From assembly GCA_041394325.1 (NCBI GenBank), contig JAWKIJ010000001.1:1240001-1304000 (forward strand): a stretch of DNA of 64,000 nucleotides, written 5' to 3'. This document shows positions 55,858 to 64,000 of the stretch, piece after piece. The stretch's first letter is position 1; the number at the start of each line of letters is the position of its first letter. This DNA is from JAWKIJ01 sp041394325 (GTDB lineage: Bacteria; Actinomycetota; Acidimicrobiia; Acidimicrobiales; Microtrichaceae). The notes below the pieces were generated by a model. The model was not told the DNA's origin. It made no database searches and saw nothing but the letters and a program-made list of their open reading frames with translations. The position numbers and the translations under genes are program-made.

Positions 55858-56658
55858 TCACTTCACGACCCGGGTGACGATGAGGAGGGGGAACAAGACG
55901 TTGCCGACGCCGATGAGCGTCGAGATGCCGACGGCGAAGACCCGTCGGGCGGCGTTGTAGCGGGGGTTGTTGAGCCCCATGCTCTGGAACACCGACCAGG
56001 TGCCGTGGTAAAGGTGCACGGCCACAGCGATGTTGGCGACGATGTACGCGATCGCAACCGGCCAGCGTTGCATCGAGGCGATCATGTTGTCGTGGACCCT
56101 GCCCGCCACGAAGTGGTCGCCGGTCTTGCCCCATGTGAGATCGAGCAGGTGGAACACCAGGTAGGCGGCCACGATGATGCCCGTGTAGCGCATGGAGCGT
56201 GACGCGAAGTTGGCAGCGATGTAGTCACGGGTGGACTGGTATCCGACCGGACGTGCCTTGCGATTCATGATGGTGAGCGTCGCCGCGGAGTGCACATGGA
56301 GCACGAGGGCGATCATCAGGCCGATCCGGAGGATCCACAGGACGACCTGGTTGGGCATGATCGGGTGCAACAGGGTCCGCAACGCGTGCGCGTAGTGGTC
56401 GATGGCGTAGCCGCCGCCCTCCGCCCCCAGGTAGATCTTGAGGTTGCCGACCAGGTGGCCGATCAGGAACAGCAGCATGGCGACACCGGTGAGCGCCATC
56501 ACCCACTTCTTGCCCACGGCGGAGCGGTAGAAGGTCACCGGCCAGGGTGCCGCCCTCTTCGGCCTGGGGTTGACGACCGGCGCCTCGGCGCCGGGCCGCT
56601 TCATGGTCTGTGCCACGCGCCGTACTCCCGTCTCGTTCCTGAGCGTGCTCTCAACCAT
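55858..56658 (-). CDS. sdhC: succinate dehydrogenase cytochrome b subunit
   Basis: The 266-residue protein has five membrane helices, as expected for the single large SdhC of type B enzymes (Bacillus/Wolinella-like) that binds haem b and needs no SdhD. His ligands lie in FLIGHLVGNLKI, VLHVHSAATLT, LVFHLLDLTWG and AVHLYHGTWSVF. It anchors SdhAB and reduces menaquinone. TAGGTT lies only 3 nt before the ATG, too close for a leaderless start, so translation may begin at a downstream codon such as the GTG in VRRVAQTMKR. Confidence 0.92.
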   Translation of the reverse strand: MVESTLRNETGVRRVAQTMKRPGAEAPVVNPRPKRAAPWPVTFYRSAVGKKWVMALTGVAMLLFLIGHLVGNLKIYLGAEGGGYAIDHYAHALRTLLHPIMPNQVVLWILRIGLMIALVLHVHSAATLTIMNRKARPVGYQSTRDYIAANFASRSMRYTGIIVAAYLVFHLLDLTWGKTGDHFVAGRVHDNMIASMQRWPVAIAYIVANIAVAVHLYHGTWSVFQSMGLNNPRYNAARRVFAVGISTLIGVGNVLFPLLIVTRVVK

Positions 56659-56713
56659 TGCAACCTACCGCCATCACCGCACCTCGGTCGCATTCGCGAC
56701 CACCCGGACGCGA

Positions 56714-56739
56714 CCGGGGCCGCCCGAAGGCGGCCCCGG
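56714..56739. terminator. hairpin between the Gly-rich lipoprotein gene and sdhC
   Basis: An 11-bp perfect stem (56714-56724 with 56729-56739) with a CGAA tetraloop lies in the 136-bp gap. The lipoprotein gene on the minus strand ends downstream at 56795, so the hairpin lies about 55 nt after its stop. It probably terminates that gene before the sdhC promoter. Confidence 0.6.
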
Positions 56740-56794
56740 CATGGAGTGGCACCTGTCGGTGCCGTGAGTTGGATCCCCGACGGGATCTACGGGA

Positions 56795-58807
56795 TCAGGG
56801 GGTGATGGTCCCGCTGTTGTACACCCGGTAGATCTGGCCGTTGGGGCCGGTCGCACCGGCGGGGCCGGTGTTGCCGTTGCCGGCGGTGTAGCCGTCACGA
56901 CCGCCACCGCAGCCGCCGATCAGCGCACAGTTGCCCGGAAGGCCACCGGCACCGCCGCTGGCCGGGGCGGCGTAGGCACCACCCTGACCGCCCGGCGCGG
57001 GGATCGCGGGACGGGTGAACGACGAGCCCGTTGTGGTGAGCGTGCCGACACCGTTGTGGTACACGGCGATCGACGGACCGCCGGCCCCGCCACCGGCACC
57101 GCCGCCGCCGCCGCCGGCACCGCCGCCGCCACCGCCACCGCCACCGCCCGCTTCACAGCAGGACTTGTCGCCGCCGTTGCCGCCGCCGCCGCCGTTGCCG
57201 CCGCGACCGGCCGGTTGGCCGGCACCACCGGCGCCGCCGGCGGAGGAGGTGACCAACGACGAGGCCACGTTGACCGTCGCGTTGCTGGCGTAGACGCCGA
57301 AGGAGCCACCGCCGGACTGTCCGGCACGGGTACCCGCGGCGCCGCCGTTGCCGCCGGCGCCGCCGCCGCCGCCGCCACCACCGGAGGCGCTGGCGGACTT
57401 GCCGCCGCCGCCACCGCCACCGCCGCTACCGGGTTGGCCGGCGGTGCCCGCAGTGCCATTGGTGGGGGTCCAGACGTCGTTCGCCACCGGGGTGTTGCTT
57501 CCGGCCGCACCGGCCGCACCGGCCGCACCGGCGCCGCCGGCGCCGCCGCCCTTGCCCTCGGTACCGCAACCGAAGGCGGAGCCGCAGCTGCCGCCGCCAC
57601 CGCCGCCGGCTGCAGGCCCGGCGCCGTTGCTCCCGGCCGCACCGCCGGTGTACCAGTGGCCGCCTCTGCCGCCGTTGCCACCGGCGTAGGCGGTGCCGCC
57701 GCCACCACCGCCGGGGCTCCCGGCACAATCCGGTCCGCAACCGTTGCCGCCGTTGCCGCCGCCGTCGCCGCCGCGGGCCTGGCCGGGCGTGGAGAGGTTG
57801 CCGTTGTTGCCGGCGATCCCCGGTTGGGCGGTGACCTCGGAGAGGGTGACGTTGGCCACCGACAGGCCGAGGACGCGGACGCCATAGGCGCTGCCGCCGG
57901 CACCGACGGGGGTCCCGCTGTTCACGGTCGCGTTGACGACCGTGGCGTTGGAGCCGCCGGTGATCAGCACGCCGGTGGCGTTGGGGCCGGTTCCACCGCT
58001 GACGATGGTCCGCGGGCCGTCGGGGTTGCCGACGGTTACCGAGGTGGACCCACCGGTGATCACCACGCCGACCGCGTCACCCGAGGTGCGGGCGACGCCG
58101 ATCGCGGACACGCCCGTGACGGTCGACCCGCTCACCCCGTTGAAGGTGACGGCGGCCGCGGTGCCCGTGCCGTACACGGTGGTCACCTCGGAGGACCCGT
58201 AGTCGCTGAAGTCCGCCAGCCAACCGCCGTCGACGGTCATGTTCGAGGGGACGGTGACCGGACCGGTGTAGCTCCCACCTGCGACCCGGACGATCTTGAC
58301 GCCGTTGGTGACGGCGTTGGCGATCGCCTCGGTGATGGATGCGCACGGATTGGCCTTGGGACCGCAGCTCGCTCCGGTGGCGCCACCCGTCCGCACGTAG
58401 TACTTGGGGTTCGGGTCGACGTTGACGGTGATCGCGATCCCCGGGGAGGTCGAGGTGCCCAACGAGTTGGCCATGGTGAGCCGCGCCGTGTAGTTGCCGA
58501 CCGCGTTGTAGACGTGGGTGGCGCTCGAACCGCTTTCGGGGGCACTGCCGTCGCCGAAGTCCCACGAATAGGTGAGGCCGGTCCCGGTGCCGGGAGTCGA
58601 GGCCACCGAGTCGAAGTTGACGGTCAGCGGGGCGTCGCCGATGGTGGGCGTCGCGCTGGCGACGGCGACCGGCGGGCCGGGGTCGATCGTCGTGGTGGTG
58701 GACGTAGGTGGTTCGGTTGGCGGACAACCGCTGAGCGACAAGGCCGCCGCACCGATCAACGCCGTCCCGACAAAACGCCATGTGGCGCGTCGGTTTCTGA
58801 TTCGCAC
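56795..58807 (-). CDS. lipoprotein with PKD domain, beta-helix module and glycine-rich body
   Basis: From the GTG at 58807 (SD GGAGG about 8 nt upstream) the 670-residue protein has a signal peptide with lipobox LSLSGCPP (Cys near 28). A Pro/Thr linker and a PKD domain (YSWDFGDGS, about 85-115) follow. A beta-helix-like segment opens YYVRTGGATGASCG and contains VRVAGGSYTGPVTV and SAYGVRVLGLSV. A Gly-rich body then runs from about residue 350 to near the C-terminus, with Cys pairs (NGCGPDCAG, KSCCEAGG) and the recurring motif GGGSFGVYASNATV. It would be tethered outside the membrane. The beta-helix opening, SAYGVR and GGGSFGVY motifs are shared with the giant minor pilin at 34.4 kb. Function unknown; surface interaction is inferred. 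Confidence 0.8.
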   Translation of the reverse strand: MRIRNRRATWRFVGTALIGAAALSLSGCPPTEPPTSTTTTIDPGPPVAVASATPTIGDAPLTVNFDSVASTPGTGTGLTYSWDFGDGSAPESGSSATHVYNAVGNYTARLTMANSLGTSTSPGIAITVNVDPNPKYYVRTGGATGASCGPKANPCASITEAIANAVTNGVKIVRVAGGSYTGPVTVPSNMTVDGGWLADFSDYGSSEVTTVYGTGTAAAVTFNGVSGSTVTGVSAIGVARTSGDAVGVVITGGSTSVTVGNPDGPRTIVSGGTGPNATGVLITGGSNATVVNATVNSGTPVGAGGSAYGVRVLGLSVANVTLSEVTAQPGIAGNNGNLSTPGQARGGDGGGNGGNGCGPDCAGSPGGGGGGTAYAGGNGGRGGHWYTGGAAGSNGAGPAAGGGGGGSCGSAFGCGTEGKGGGAGGAGAAGAAGAAGSNTPVANDVWTPTNGTAGTAGQPGSGGGGGGGGKSASASGGGGGGGGAGGNGGAAGTRAGQSGGGSFGVYASNATVNVASSLVTSSAGGAGGAGQPAGRGGNGGGGGNGGDKSCCEAGGGGGGGGGGAGGGGGGAGGGAGGPSIAVYHNGVGTLTTTGSSFTRPAIPAPGGQGGAYAAPASGGAGGLPGNCALIGGCGGGRDGYTAGNGNTGPAGATGPNGQIYRVYNSGTITP

Positions 58808-58942
58808 GTCTTCCTCCCCTGGGTTCGCCAGACGTTGGCGGATATCACGACATCGTAAACCCTTGGACAAGGGCGACTGAATGTCGTTCGCGCAAAGTAT
58901 ACTGGAGGGGTCACGACACCACGTGACGCAGGGAGGGAAGAA

Positions 58943-60998
58943 ATGGGACGTCTCGTCCGCGCTCGGCCGAAGGCAGGCGCTTCCGGTACACGACGCCGAT
59001 CCGCGGGATTGATCCGCCTCGGCGCACTCGCCAGCGTCGTGGCGATGACGGGCACCGCGGTTGCCTGCTCACCGTCCACGCCGACGACGCCGCCCGGCCA
59101 GGAGCAGTTCTGCCAGCTCTGGGACAAGGTGGAGACGGCGCCACCCGCGGTGGACAACGCCGTGCTCGTGAAGCCCGAGGTGGTCGCGTTCGCAGCCGAC
59201 ACGACCCGGGTCGGGTCCTCGTGCACAGACGCCGACGCCTCGGTCGCGCTCGACAGCGCGGTGCTGGCACAGGGTGACGAGGTCGCCAAGGAGCAGGGCA
59301 CGACCAACACCGACAAGGTCGCGGCCGTCACCGGTGATCAGATCGGAGCGGGTGAGCCGGTGCTCGACAACGTCGAGTTGCGGTCGCTCAACGCCTCCAT
59401 CGACGTCAACGGCATCTCCGTCAGCGGCAACGTCGCCGTGACGCTGTCGGGTACGACGTCCACCATCGGTTTCACCGGTCATGTGTCCAACCTGCAGAAC
59501 TGGTCGATCAGCCTTTCGTCCAGCGGGCTCACCATTCCCGGTGTGACCACGTCGCCGGTGGTGTTCTCGGGCACTCGCGGTCGCATCCGGTGTTCCGACA
59601 CTCACCATGTCGGCCAGCGCGTCGACCGTGAAGGTCGGCGACATCACCGTCACCAGTGCCGCGGTCTCGTTGAAGGCGTCGCCGGCAACCGGCGTCAGCG
59701 CATCGGTCGCAGGGACGCTCAAGATCGGTCCGAGCACCGCATCGGGAACCGTGAACATCGCCTTCGACAAGGCGGGCGCCCTCGTCTCGGCCAAGGCCGA
59801 CGTCAACGCCCGCCTGATCGGCACCCAGGCCGGCGGTAAGAAGATCGACCTCACCGGAAACGTCCACCTCGAGGGCAATGCCGCCGAGACAGCCGTGTCG
59901 TTCAGCGCCTCGGGTGTGATCGGCGACCTTGTCGTCAACGACGCGGCCGGATCGCTCACCCTCGCCACCAACAAGGCGACCTTCGTCGGCAAGCTCGACA
60001 TCGCCCAGGGGCCCAACTCGGTGCGGTTCAACGGGTCGATCGTGTGGGACGGGATCACTGCCTACACGCCCTACCTCAGCATCGAGGGAGCAGGCGAGTT
60101 CTCGGGCACCCTCGACGACGGCACCACCGTCGGCGTGAAGGGCACGCTGTCCACCGAGATCATCGGCGGGCAGGTCCGGACCGTCGTGACCGGTGACTTC
60201 CAGCTGGGCACCCTCAAGGCGTCCGGCAACGCGCTCGTCGAGATCGACGGCGCGACCACCACCCTGGAGTTGTCCGCCGACCTCGTCGCCGCGGGCTTCG
60301 CGGGCCACATCGACGGTGCGATCATCATCACCGACGGTCGGGCCGATCAGGTCCAGCTCGATGCAGCGGTTACCGGGGCGGTCAACCTCGGCGACATCAC
60401 GCTCACCAACGCCAACTTCGGCATCCGCAGCACCTACGGCAACCCGCTGGCGCTCAACTTCGCCGGGGCGATCAAGATCGGCAGCTCCGCCGACGTCTCC
60501 GGTTCGGTGGCGGCGCTCTTCGGGCCGAACGGCACGCTCATCTCGCTGGAAGGCGACGTGAACGGCTCGATGCTGCTCGACACCTGGGGAGTGGCCAACT
60601 TCTCCGGTCACATCCTGGTGGGCACCGACCAGGTGGCCCTGTCGGGAACGGGCAGGATCACCACGTCGAACTTCCCGTTGGGCATCGACATCAACGGCAC
60701 CTTCACCTCGTCTCGCAACGAGCCGTCGTGGTCGCTGTCGGGGTCGGGTCGCTTCCGGATCGGTTCGATCGAGGTGGCGAGTGCTCGGATGACGCTGAGC
60801 AAGGCGGCCGGGTTGCGTGGCACCCACGTCGGGTTCTACCTGTCCATCGTCGGCATCTCGACCTACCTCGAGGCCGACTTCTACATGAACAGCGGTGGCG
60901 GTTGCTCCAAGGTGCAGCTCACCGGGGGCAGCATCCTGGCCCGTCCGCTCGCGACGCTCATCCTGCCCGGCATCGTGGGCTGCCCCGTGTACAACTGA
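58943..60998 (+). pseudogene. large lipoprotein with repetitive beta-strand body, one-base frameshift
   Basis: The 5' frame (ATG 58943, SD GGGAGG 7 nt upstream) has a signal peptide with lipobox GTAVACSPS (Cys near 36). The frame breaks near 59573, after VVFSG. The 3' frame continues LAVASGVPTLTMSASASTVK to 60998, giving about 685 residues. The body consists of repeated amphipathic strands of the type GDITLTNANFGIRS and GKLDIAQGPNSVRFNG, about 10-12 repeats, reminiscent of AsmA/TamB-like or adhesin beta-solenoids. I do not recognise a known domain. TATACT at 58898-58903 could be a -10. It diverges from the PKD/Gly-rich lipoprotein, sharing a 135-bp promoter gap. Confidence 0.75.
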
Positions 60999-61026
60999 TC
61001 GACGGTTCGACACCGACGATCCTCAC

Positions 61027-61064
61027 ACTGGAGGGGGACGGCCCATGGGCCGTCCCCCTCCAGT
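61027..61064 (+). terminator. hairpin after the beta-strand lipoprotein gene
   Basis: An 18-bp perfect stem (61027-61044 with 61047-61064) lies 28 nt after the stop codon. No T-run follows. It sits in the 303-bp gap before the converging L,D-transpeptidase gene, which also contains the second copy of the palindromic element. Confidence 0.65.
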
Positions 61065-61192
61065 CGTGTTCGAGGCACTTCGCTCGGCCGCGGCCTACCG
61101 GGCGTCCCCGGCCGGGCGTCGTGTATCGATGTCGGACATCGGTGGCCGCGCCGCCGGACGGTTCCCAACCCCGGACGGTTCCCGACCCCCGT

Positions 61193-61245
61193 CTGTTTGT
61201 CGCGCGAAAGTCGCGCCGGAGGCGCGACTTCGCGCGACAAAACAG
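61193..61245. repeat. 53-bp palindromic element, copy 2 (REP-like)
   Basis: The arms 61193-61217 and 61221-61245 are reverse complements apart from two one-base indels, around a GGA spacer. They share the core TTTGTCGCGCGAAAGTCGCG with the perfect element at 46181-46253. The outer arms of copy 1 (the GCGCCCCACCGG part) are absent. The element lies between convergent genes. Confidence 0.8.
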
Positions 61246-61301
61246 CGGAGCGGCGACCGGTGAGGGGGGCGGCGGGACGGCGACCGGCGACCGGCGACGG
61301 G

Positions 61302-62108
61302 TCAGAAGACGGTGACGGGCGTTCCGATCGGGGCGAGGCCGCTGTCCCAGATGAAGTTGATCTCCTGGTTGGTCAGGCGCACGCAACCGTGGCTGGCTGG
61401 ATGGGCGGGGACACTGGGTGACCCGTGCAACGCGTACCCACCGGTGAAATACTTCGGCCGCCAGAGCTTGCCCAGGCGGGAGGTTCGCATGGCGTTGATC
61501 TGCCGCTGGATCCGGAAGGTGCCACGCGGGGTCGGTGTCCGTCGGGCGCCGCTGGAGATGTCGAACACCCAGATCGTCTGACCGTTCTCGGAGATGTTGG
61601 CGATCTGGCGACCCAGGTCGACCTCGATCGCCCGACCCGGCCGCGGACGGGCGGGAACCACGCGGTCGATCCGGGCGCCGAGCACGAACCGGGTCAACGG
61701 ATCGAGCACACCGGTACGCCCGAGACCGAAGTACTTCTGGAACGCGACGAGTGCGTGTCGCGTCGACTCACCGAACGCGCCCGGGAAGTCGGAGAGCCAG
61801 AAACCCCGCGACACCAGCGTGATCTGCATGAGGAACACCTCGGGTCCCGTGGCTCCGCGGCCGAGGTTTCCCCCCGTGAGAGGAAGGAAGAACAACACCG
61901 GTGGACCGGGTGGAGCGGGTGCGGGTTCCGGTGCGGGCGCGGTGGAGGGAGCGACGGTGCTCGGGTCGACCTGGGCCGATGCGGCCGGCGAACCCACGAG
62001 GAGGGACGTGGCGACGACGGCGAGTGTCGTCGCGGCCCCGAGTGTTCGGCGGATCCGGCGACGCGACCCGCGAACGCGGGGATTGATGGAGGTGGTCGGG
62101 CGGGTCAC
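61302..62108 (-). CDS. L,D-transpeptidase with peptidoglycan-binding domain
   Basis: The 268-residue secreted protein has a signal peptide ending SPAASA, a Pro-rich linker and a peptidoglycan-binding-1-like domain (FLMQITLVSRGFWLSDFPGA...ALVAFQKYFGL). The YkuD catalytic domain has HGSPSVPAHPASHGCVRLTN, with catalytic His, Ser-His-Gly-Cys-Val-Arg and the nucleophile Cys. It makes 3-3 cross-links in peptidoglycan or attaches proteins to it. The start is GTG with a GAGG-like site upstream and a TAGCAT hexamer about 45 nt further up. It converges on the beta-strand lipoprotein gene. Confidence 0.92.
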   Translation of the reverse strand: MTRPTTSINPRVRGSRRRIRRTLGAATTLAVVATSLLVGSPAASAQVDPSTVAPSTAPAPEPAPAPPGPPVLFFLPLTGGNLGRGATGPEVFLMQITLVSRGFWLSDFPGAFGESTRHALVAFQKYFGLGRTGVLDPLTRFVLGARIDRVVPARPRPGRAIEVDLGRQIANISENGQTIWVFDISSGARRTPTPRGTFRIQRQINAMRTSRLGKLWRPKYFTGGYALHGSPSVPAHPASHGCVRLTNQEINFIWDSGLAPIGTPVTVF

Positions 62109-62284
62109 GGTCGTTGCTCCTCGGGATCGGACGACGGGAGAAGGACCGGGATGCTACCGGTGGCGATCGCGCGTGCCACACAGCGGGCACGTCCGACCGG
62201 GCGCTCCCGGCGGCATGGAGGAACCGAACCCACTGCATCCGCGCGGTGATCGGGACGTGCGGCGCGGCCGAGGGGGCCAACGCC

Positions 62285-62290
62285 TAGGTT
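62285..62290 (+). promoter_or_regulatory. -10 hexamer TAGGTT of a probable leaderless promoter (MoxR-like gene)
   Basis: TAGGTT lies 6 nt before the ATG at 62297; no Shine-Dalgarno is present. It lies in the 188-bp gap diverging from the L,D-transpeptidase gene. Confidence 0.5.
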
Positions 62291-62296
62291 GCCGTC

Positions 62297-63709
62297 ATGT
62301 CCGTCACCGAGCCCTCCCGACCCGCCACGATCGGCGCGCTGCGCGCGGAGGGATGGCACTCGGTCCCCCTCGTCGATGAGATGAGGGCCAACGCCGTGTC
62401 GGCCATCCGCGAGGGGCGCCCGCTCGTCGAGGGGATCCGCGGCTACGAGGACACCGTGATCCCCCAGCTGGAGAACGCGATCCTCGCCGGTCACGACGTC
62501 GTCTTCCTCGGTGAACGCGGCCAGGCAAAGACGCGGATCATCCGCTCGCTGGTCCGGTTGTTGGACGAGTACACCCCGGTGATTGCCGGCAGCGAGGTCA
62601 ACGACGATCCCTACCATCCGGTGTCGCGCTACGCCCGCGACCTGGTCGCCGAGTACGGCGACGACACGGCCGTCGAGTGGTTGCACCGGAGCCGCCGCTA
62701 CGGCGAGAAGCTGGCGACTCCCGACACGTCCATCGCGGACCTGATCGGCGAGGTCGACCCGATCAAGGTGGCGGAGGGGCGTTATCTGTCCGACGAGCTG
62801 ACCCTCCACTACGGCCTCGTTCCGCGGACGAACCGTGGGATCTTCGCGATCAACGAGTTGCCCGACCTCGCGGAGCGCATCCAGGTGGGCCTCCTCAACG
62901 TCCTGGAGGAGCGCGACGTCCAGATCCGGGGCTACAAGGTTCGACTCCCGCTCGACGTGATGCTGGTGGCCTCGGCCAATCCCGACGACTACACCAACCG
63001 CGGCCGGATGATCACGCCGTTGAAGGACCGCTTCGGCAGCCAGATCCGGACCCACTACCCGCTAGAGGTCGCCACCGAGATGGAGATCATGGAGCAGGAG
63101 GCGCAGCACCCTTCGGTTGCCGGCTTGACGGTCGAGGTGCCCTCCTACATGTCGGCGATCGTGGCGACGTTGAGTCACCTCGCCCGGCAGAGCCCCAAGG
63201 TGAACCAGCGCTCCGGGGTTTCGGTGCGCCTGAGCATCTCCAACGTGGAGACCCTGACCGCCAACGCCGTGCGCCGGGCGCTCCACGCCGGGGAGGCCCG
63301 CGTCGTCCCCCGGATCTGCGATCTGGATGCCATGGCGGCGTCCACCGGCGGCAAGGTGGAACTGGACACCTTCGACGACTCCCGTGACGGCGCCGTACTG
63401 ACCCACCTGGTGGACGGTGCGGTCCTGACGGTGTTCCGAGAGCGCGTCGACCCTGTGGACCTGGGCGCCGTCGTCGCCGCGTTCGAGGACCGTGATCCGG
63501 TGGAGACCGGCGAGGACGTCTCGGGCGCCGACTTCGCGGCACTGCGGGCGTCGATGCCGGCGTTGGACAGCGCCGCGCGTCGTCTCGCCACACGCGACAC
63601 CCCCGAGCACCTCGCGTCGGCGGTGGAGCTGATCCTGGAGGGTCTGCACCTGTCCAAGCGGCTCAACAAGGTTGCGGCCGGCGGCCGGCGGCGCTATCAA
63701 CACCGATGA
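62297..63709 (+). CDS. MoxR/ChlI-like AAA+ ATPase
   Basis: This 470-residue protein is related to magnesium-chelatase ChlI and MoxR-type AAA+ ATPases. Its Walker A GERGQAKTRIIRSL lacks the canonical GK[ST] and reads G-x-x-x-A-K-T. Walker B is GIFAINELPDLAERIQ, where Asn-Glu follows the strand, and sensor 1 is MLVASANPDDYTN. The ATPase body is followed by a helical lid domain with many Arg. Such ATPases usually work with a VWA-domain partner as chaperones or metal-insertion machines. Here an ABC ATPase gene follows with a 4-bp overlap; a VWA gene may lie beyond the window. The substrate is unknown. Confidence 0.85.
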   Translation: MSVTEPSRPATIGALRAEGWHSVPLVDEMRANAVSAIREGRPLVEGIRGYEDTVIPQLENAILAGHDVVFLGERGQAKTRIIRSLVRLLDEYTPVIAGSEVNDDPYHPVSRYARDLVAEYGDDTAVEWLHRSRRYGEKLATPDTSIADLIGEVDPIKVAEGRYLSDELTLHYGLVPRTNRGIFAINELPDLAERIQVGLLNVLEERDVQIRGYKVRLPLDVMLVASANPDDYTNRGRMITPLKDRFGSQIRTHYPLEVATEMEIMEQEAQHPSVAGLTVEVPSYMSAIVATLSHLARQSPKVNQRSGVSVRLSISNVETLTANAVRRALHAGEARVVPRICDLDAMAASTGGKVELDTFDDSRDGAVLTHLVDGAVLTVFRERVDPVDLGAVVAAFEDRDPVETGEDVSGADFAALRASMPALDSAARRLATRDTPEHLASAVELILEGLHLSKRLNKVAAGGRRRYQHR

Positions 63710-64000
63710 GCGACCCTCGCGCCGTAGTCGTCCGAGGGCTGGAGAAGCGGTTCGGCGACAAGGTGGCGGTCGCCGGGATCGACCTCGACGTCCCTCGCGG
63801 ATCGTTCTTCGGGTTGGTCGGCCCCAACGGGGCCGGGAAGTCCACCACCATCAAGATGTGCACCGCGCTGTTGCGACCGGACGAGGGCGGCGTCTGGGTC
63901 GAGGGCTTCCCGGTGTGGACCGATCCACGTCGCGCCAAGTCCCTGTTGGGGGTGCTGCCCGACGACCTTCCGCTGTTCGAGCGACTCACCGGCGGCGAAC
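63706..64000 (+). CDS. ABC transporter ATPase (C-terminus beyond window)
   Basis: The visible 98 residues start MSDPRAVVVRGLEKRFGDKV, followed by FFGLVGPNGAGKSTTIKM (Walker A) and end near the Q-loop (LLGVLPDDLPLFERL). The sequence matches ABC-2-type exporter ATPases (CcmA/DrrA type). The ATG overlaps the stop of the MoxR-like gene, so they are probably translated together. The membrane partner should lie beyond base 64000. Confidence 0.9.
   Translation, partial: MSDPRAVVVRGLEKRFGDKVAVAGIDLDVPRGSFFGLVGPNGAGKSTTIKMCTALLRPDEGGVWVEGFPVWTDPRRAKSLLGVLPDDLPLFERLTGGE

Noticed and set aside
57015..58858. Long plus-strand frames opposite the Gly-rich lipoprotein
   Set aside because: Poly-Pro/Ala translations of the complement of Gly codons; no start signals or motifs.

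Overview
The window is high-GC DNA with densely packed genes, frequent 4-bp ATGA/GTGA overlaps and many GTG/TTG starts. It suggests an actinobacterium. The gene families (GuaB3 next to guaA, type IV pilus genes in a Gram-positive setting, a single long SdhC, an NlpC/P60 coiled-coil protein, an L,D-transpeptidase) fit the class Acidimicrobiia best, but that placement is inference. I saw no rRNA, tRNA, CRISPR array, transposase or phage gene.

Layout. 1-2.1 kb: end of a polysaccharide locus (Wzy/ligase-like membrane protein, Wzz/tyrosine-kinase-like protein). 2.2-12.9 kb: nucleotidyltransferase, NUDIX hydrolase, a GuaB3-like protein lacking the catalytic-cysteine loop, guaA, an NlpC/P60 hydrolase, a UvrD/PcrA helicase, an acyl-CoA synthetase-like enzyme and a family 2 glycosyltransferase. 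12.9-20.2 kb: sucCD, a slipin/NfeD pair, a GH15 glucanase/trehalase-like enzyme and a sugar-epimerase-like SDR. 20.3-26.8 kb: purN-purH, a large HD-GYP protein, a broken HAD hydrolase, folD-metF. 26.9-40.8 kb: a type IV pilus locus (pilB, pilC, two nearly identical tandem pilins, pilT, pilD, and three minor-pilin-like proteins, two of them about 1,000 residues or longer). 40.9-56.7 kb: sugar transferase, icd, a TIM-barrel lipoprotein, an aldehyde dehydrogenase, a heterodimer-type ABC exporter pair, mdh, an Fpg/Nei glycosylase, sdhCAB. 56.8-64 kb: two divergent large lipoproteins, an L,D-transpeptidase, a MoxR-like AAA ATPase and the start of an ABC ATPase.

How it works together. Five TCA-cycle loci (sucCD, icd, mdh, sdhCAB) and a folate one-carbon/purine set (purN, purH, folD, metF) make much of the window core metabolism. 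The pilus locus is the most distinctive part. It pairs an assembly and a retraction ATPase with a giant FnIII/beta-helix/glycine-rich minor pilin, whose surface module recurs in a lipoprotein 20 kb away. An HD-GYP protein fused to an exported domain lies just upstream and may link pili to cyclic-di-GMP.

Two cautions. Ten genes, including icd and sdhA, carry one-base indels, several beside short base runs. This looks more like uncorrected sequencing error than gene decay. Many genes appear leaderless, with a TANNNT hexamer only 6-8 nt before the start codon, so missing Shine-Dalgarno sites are not evidence against those starts.
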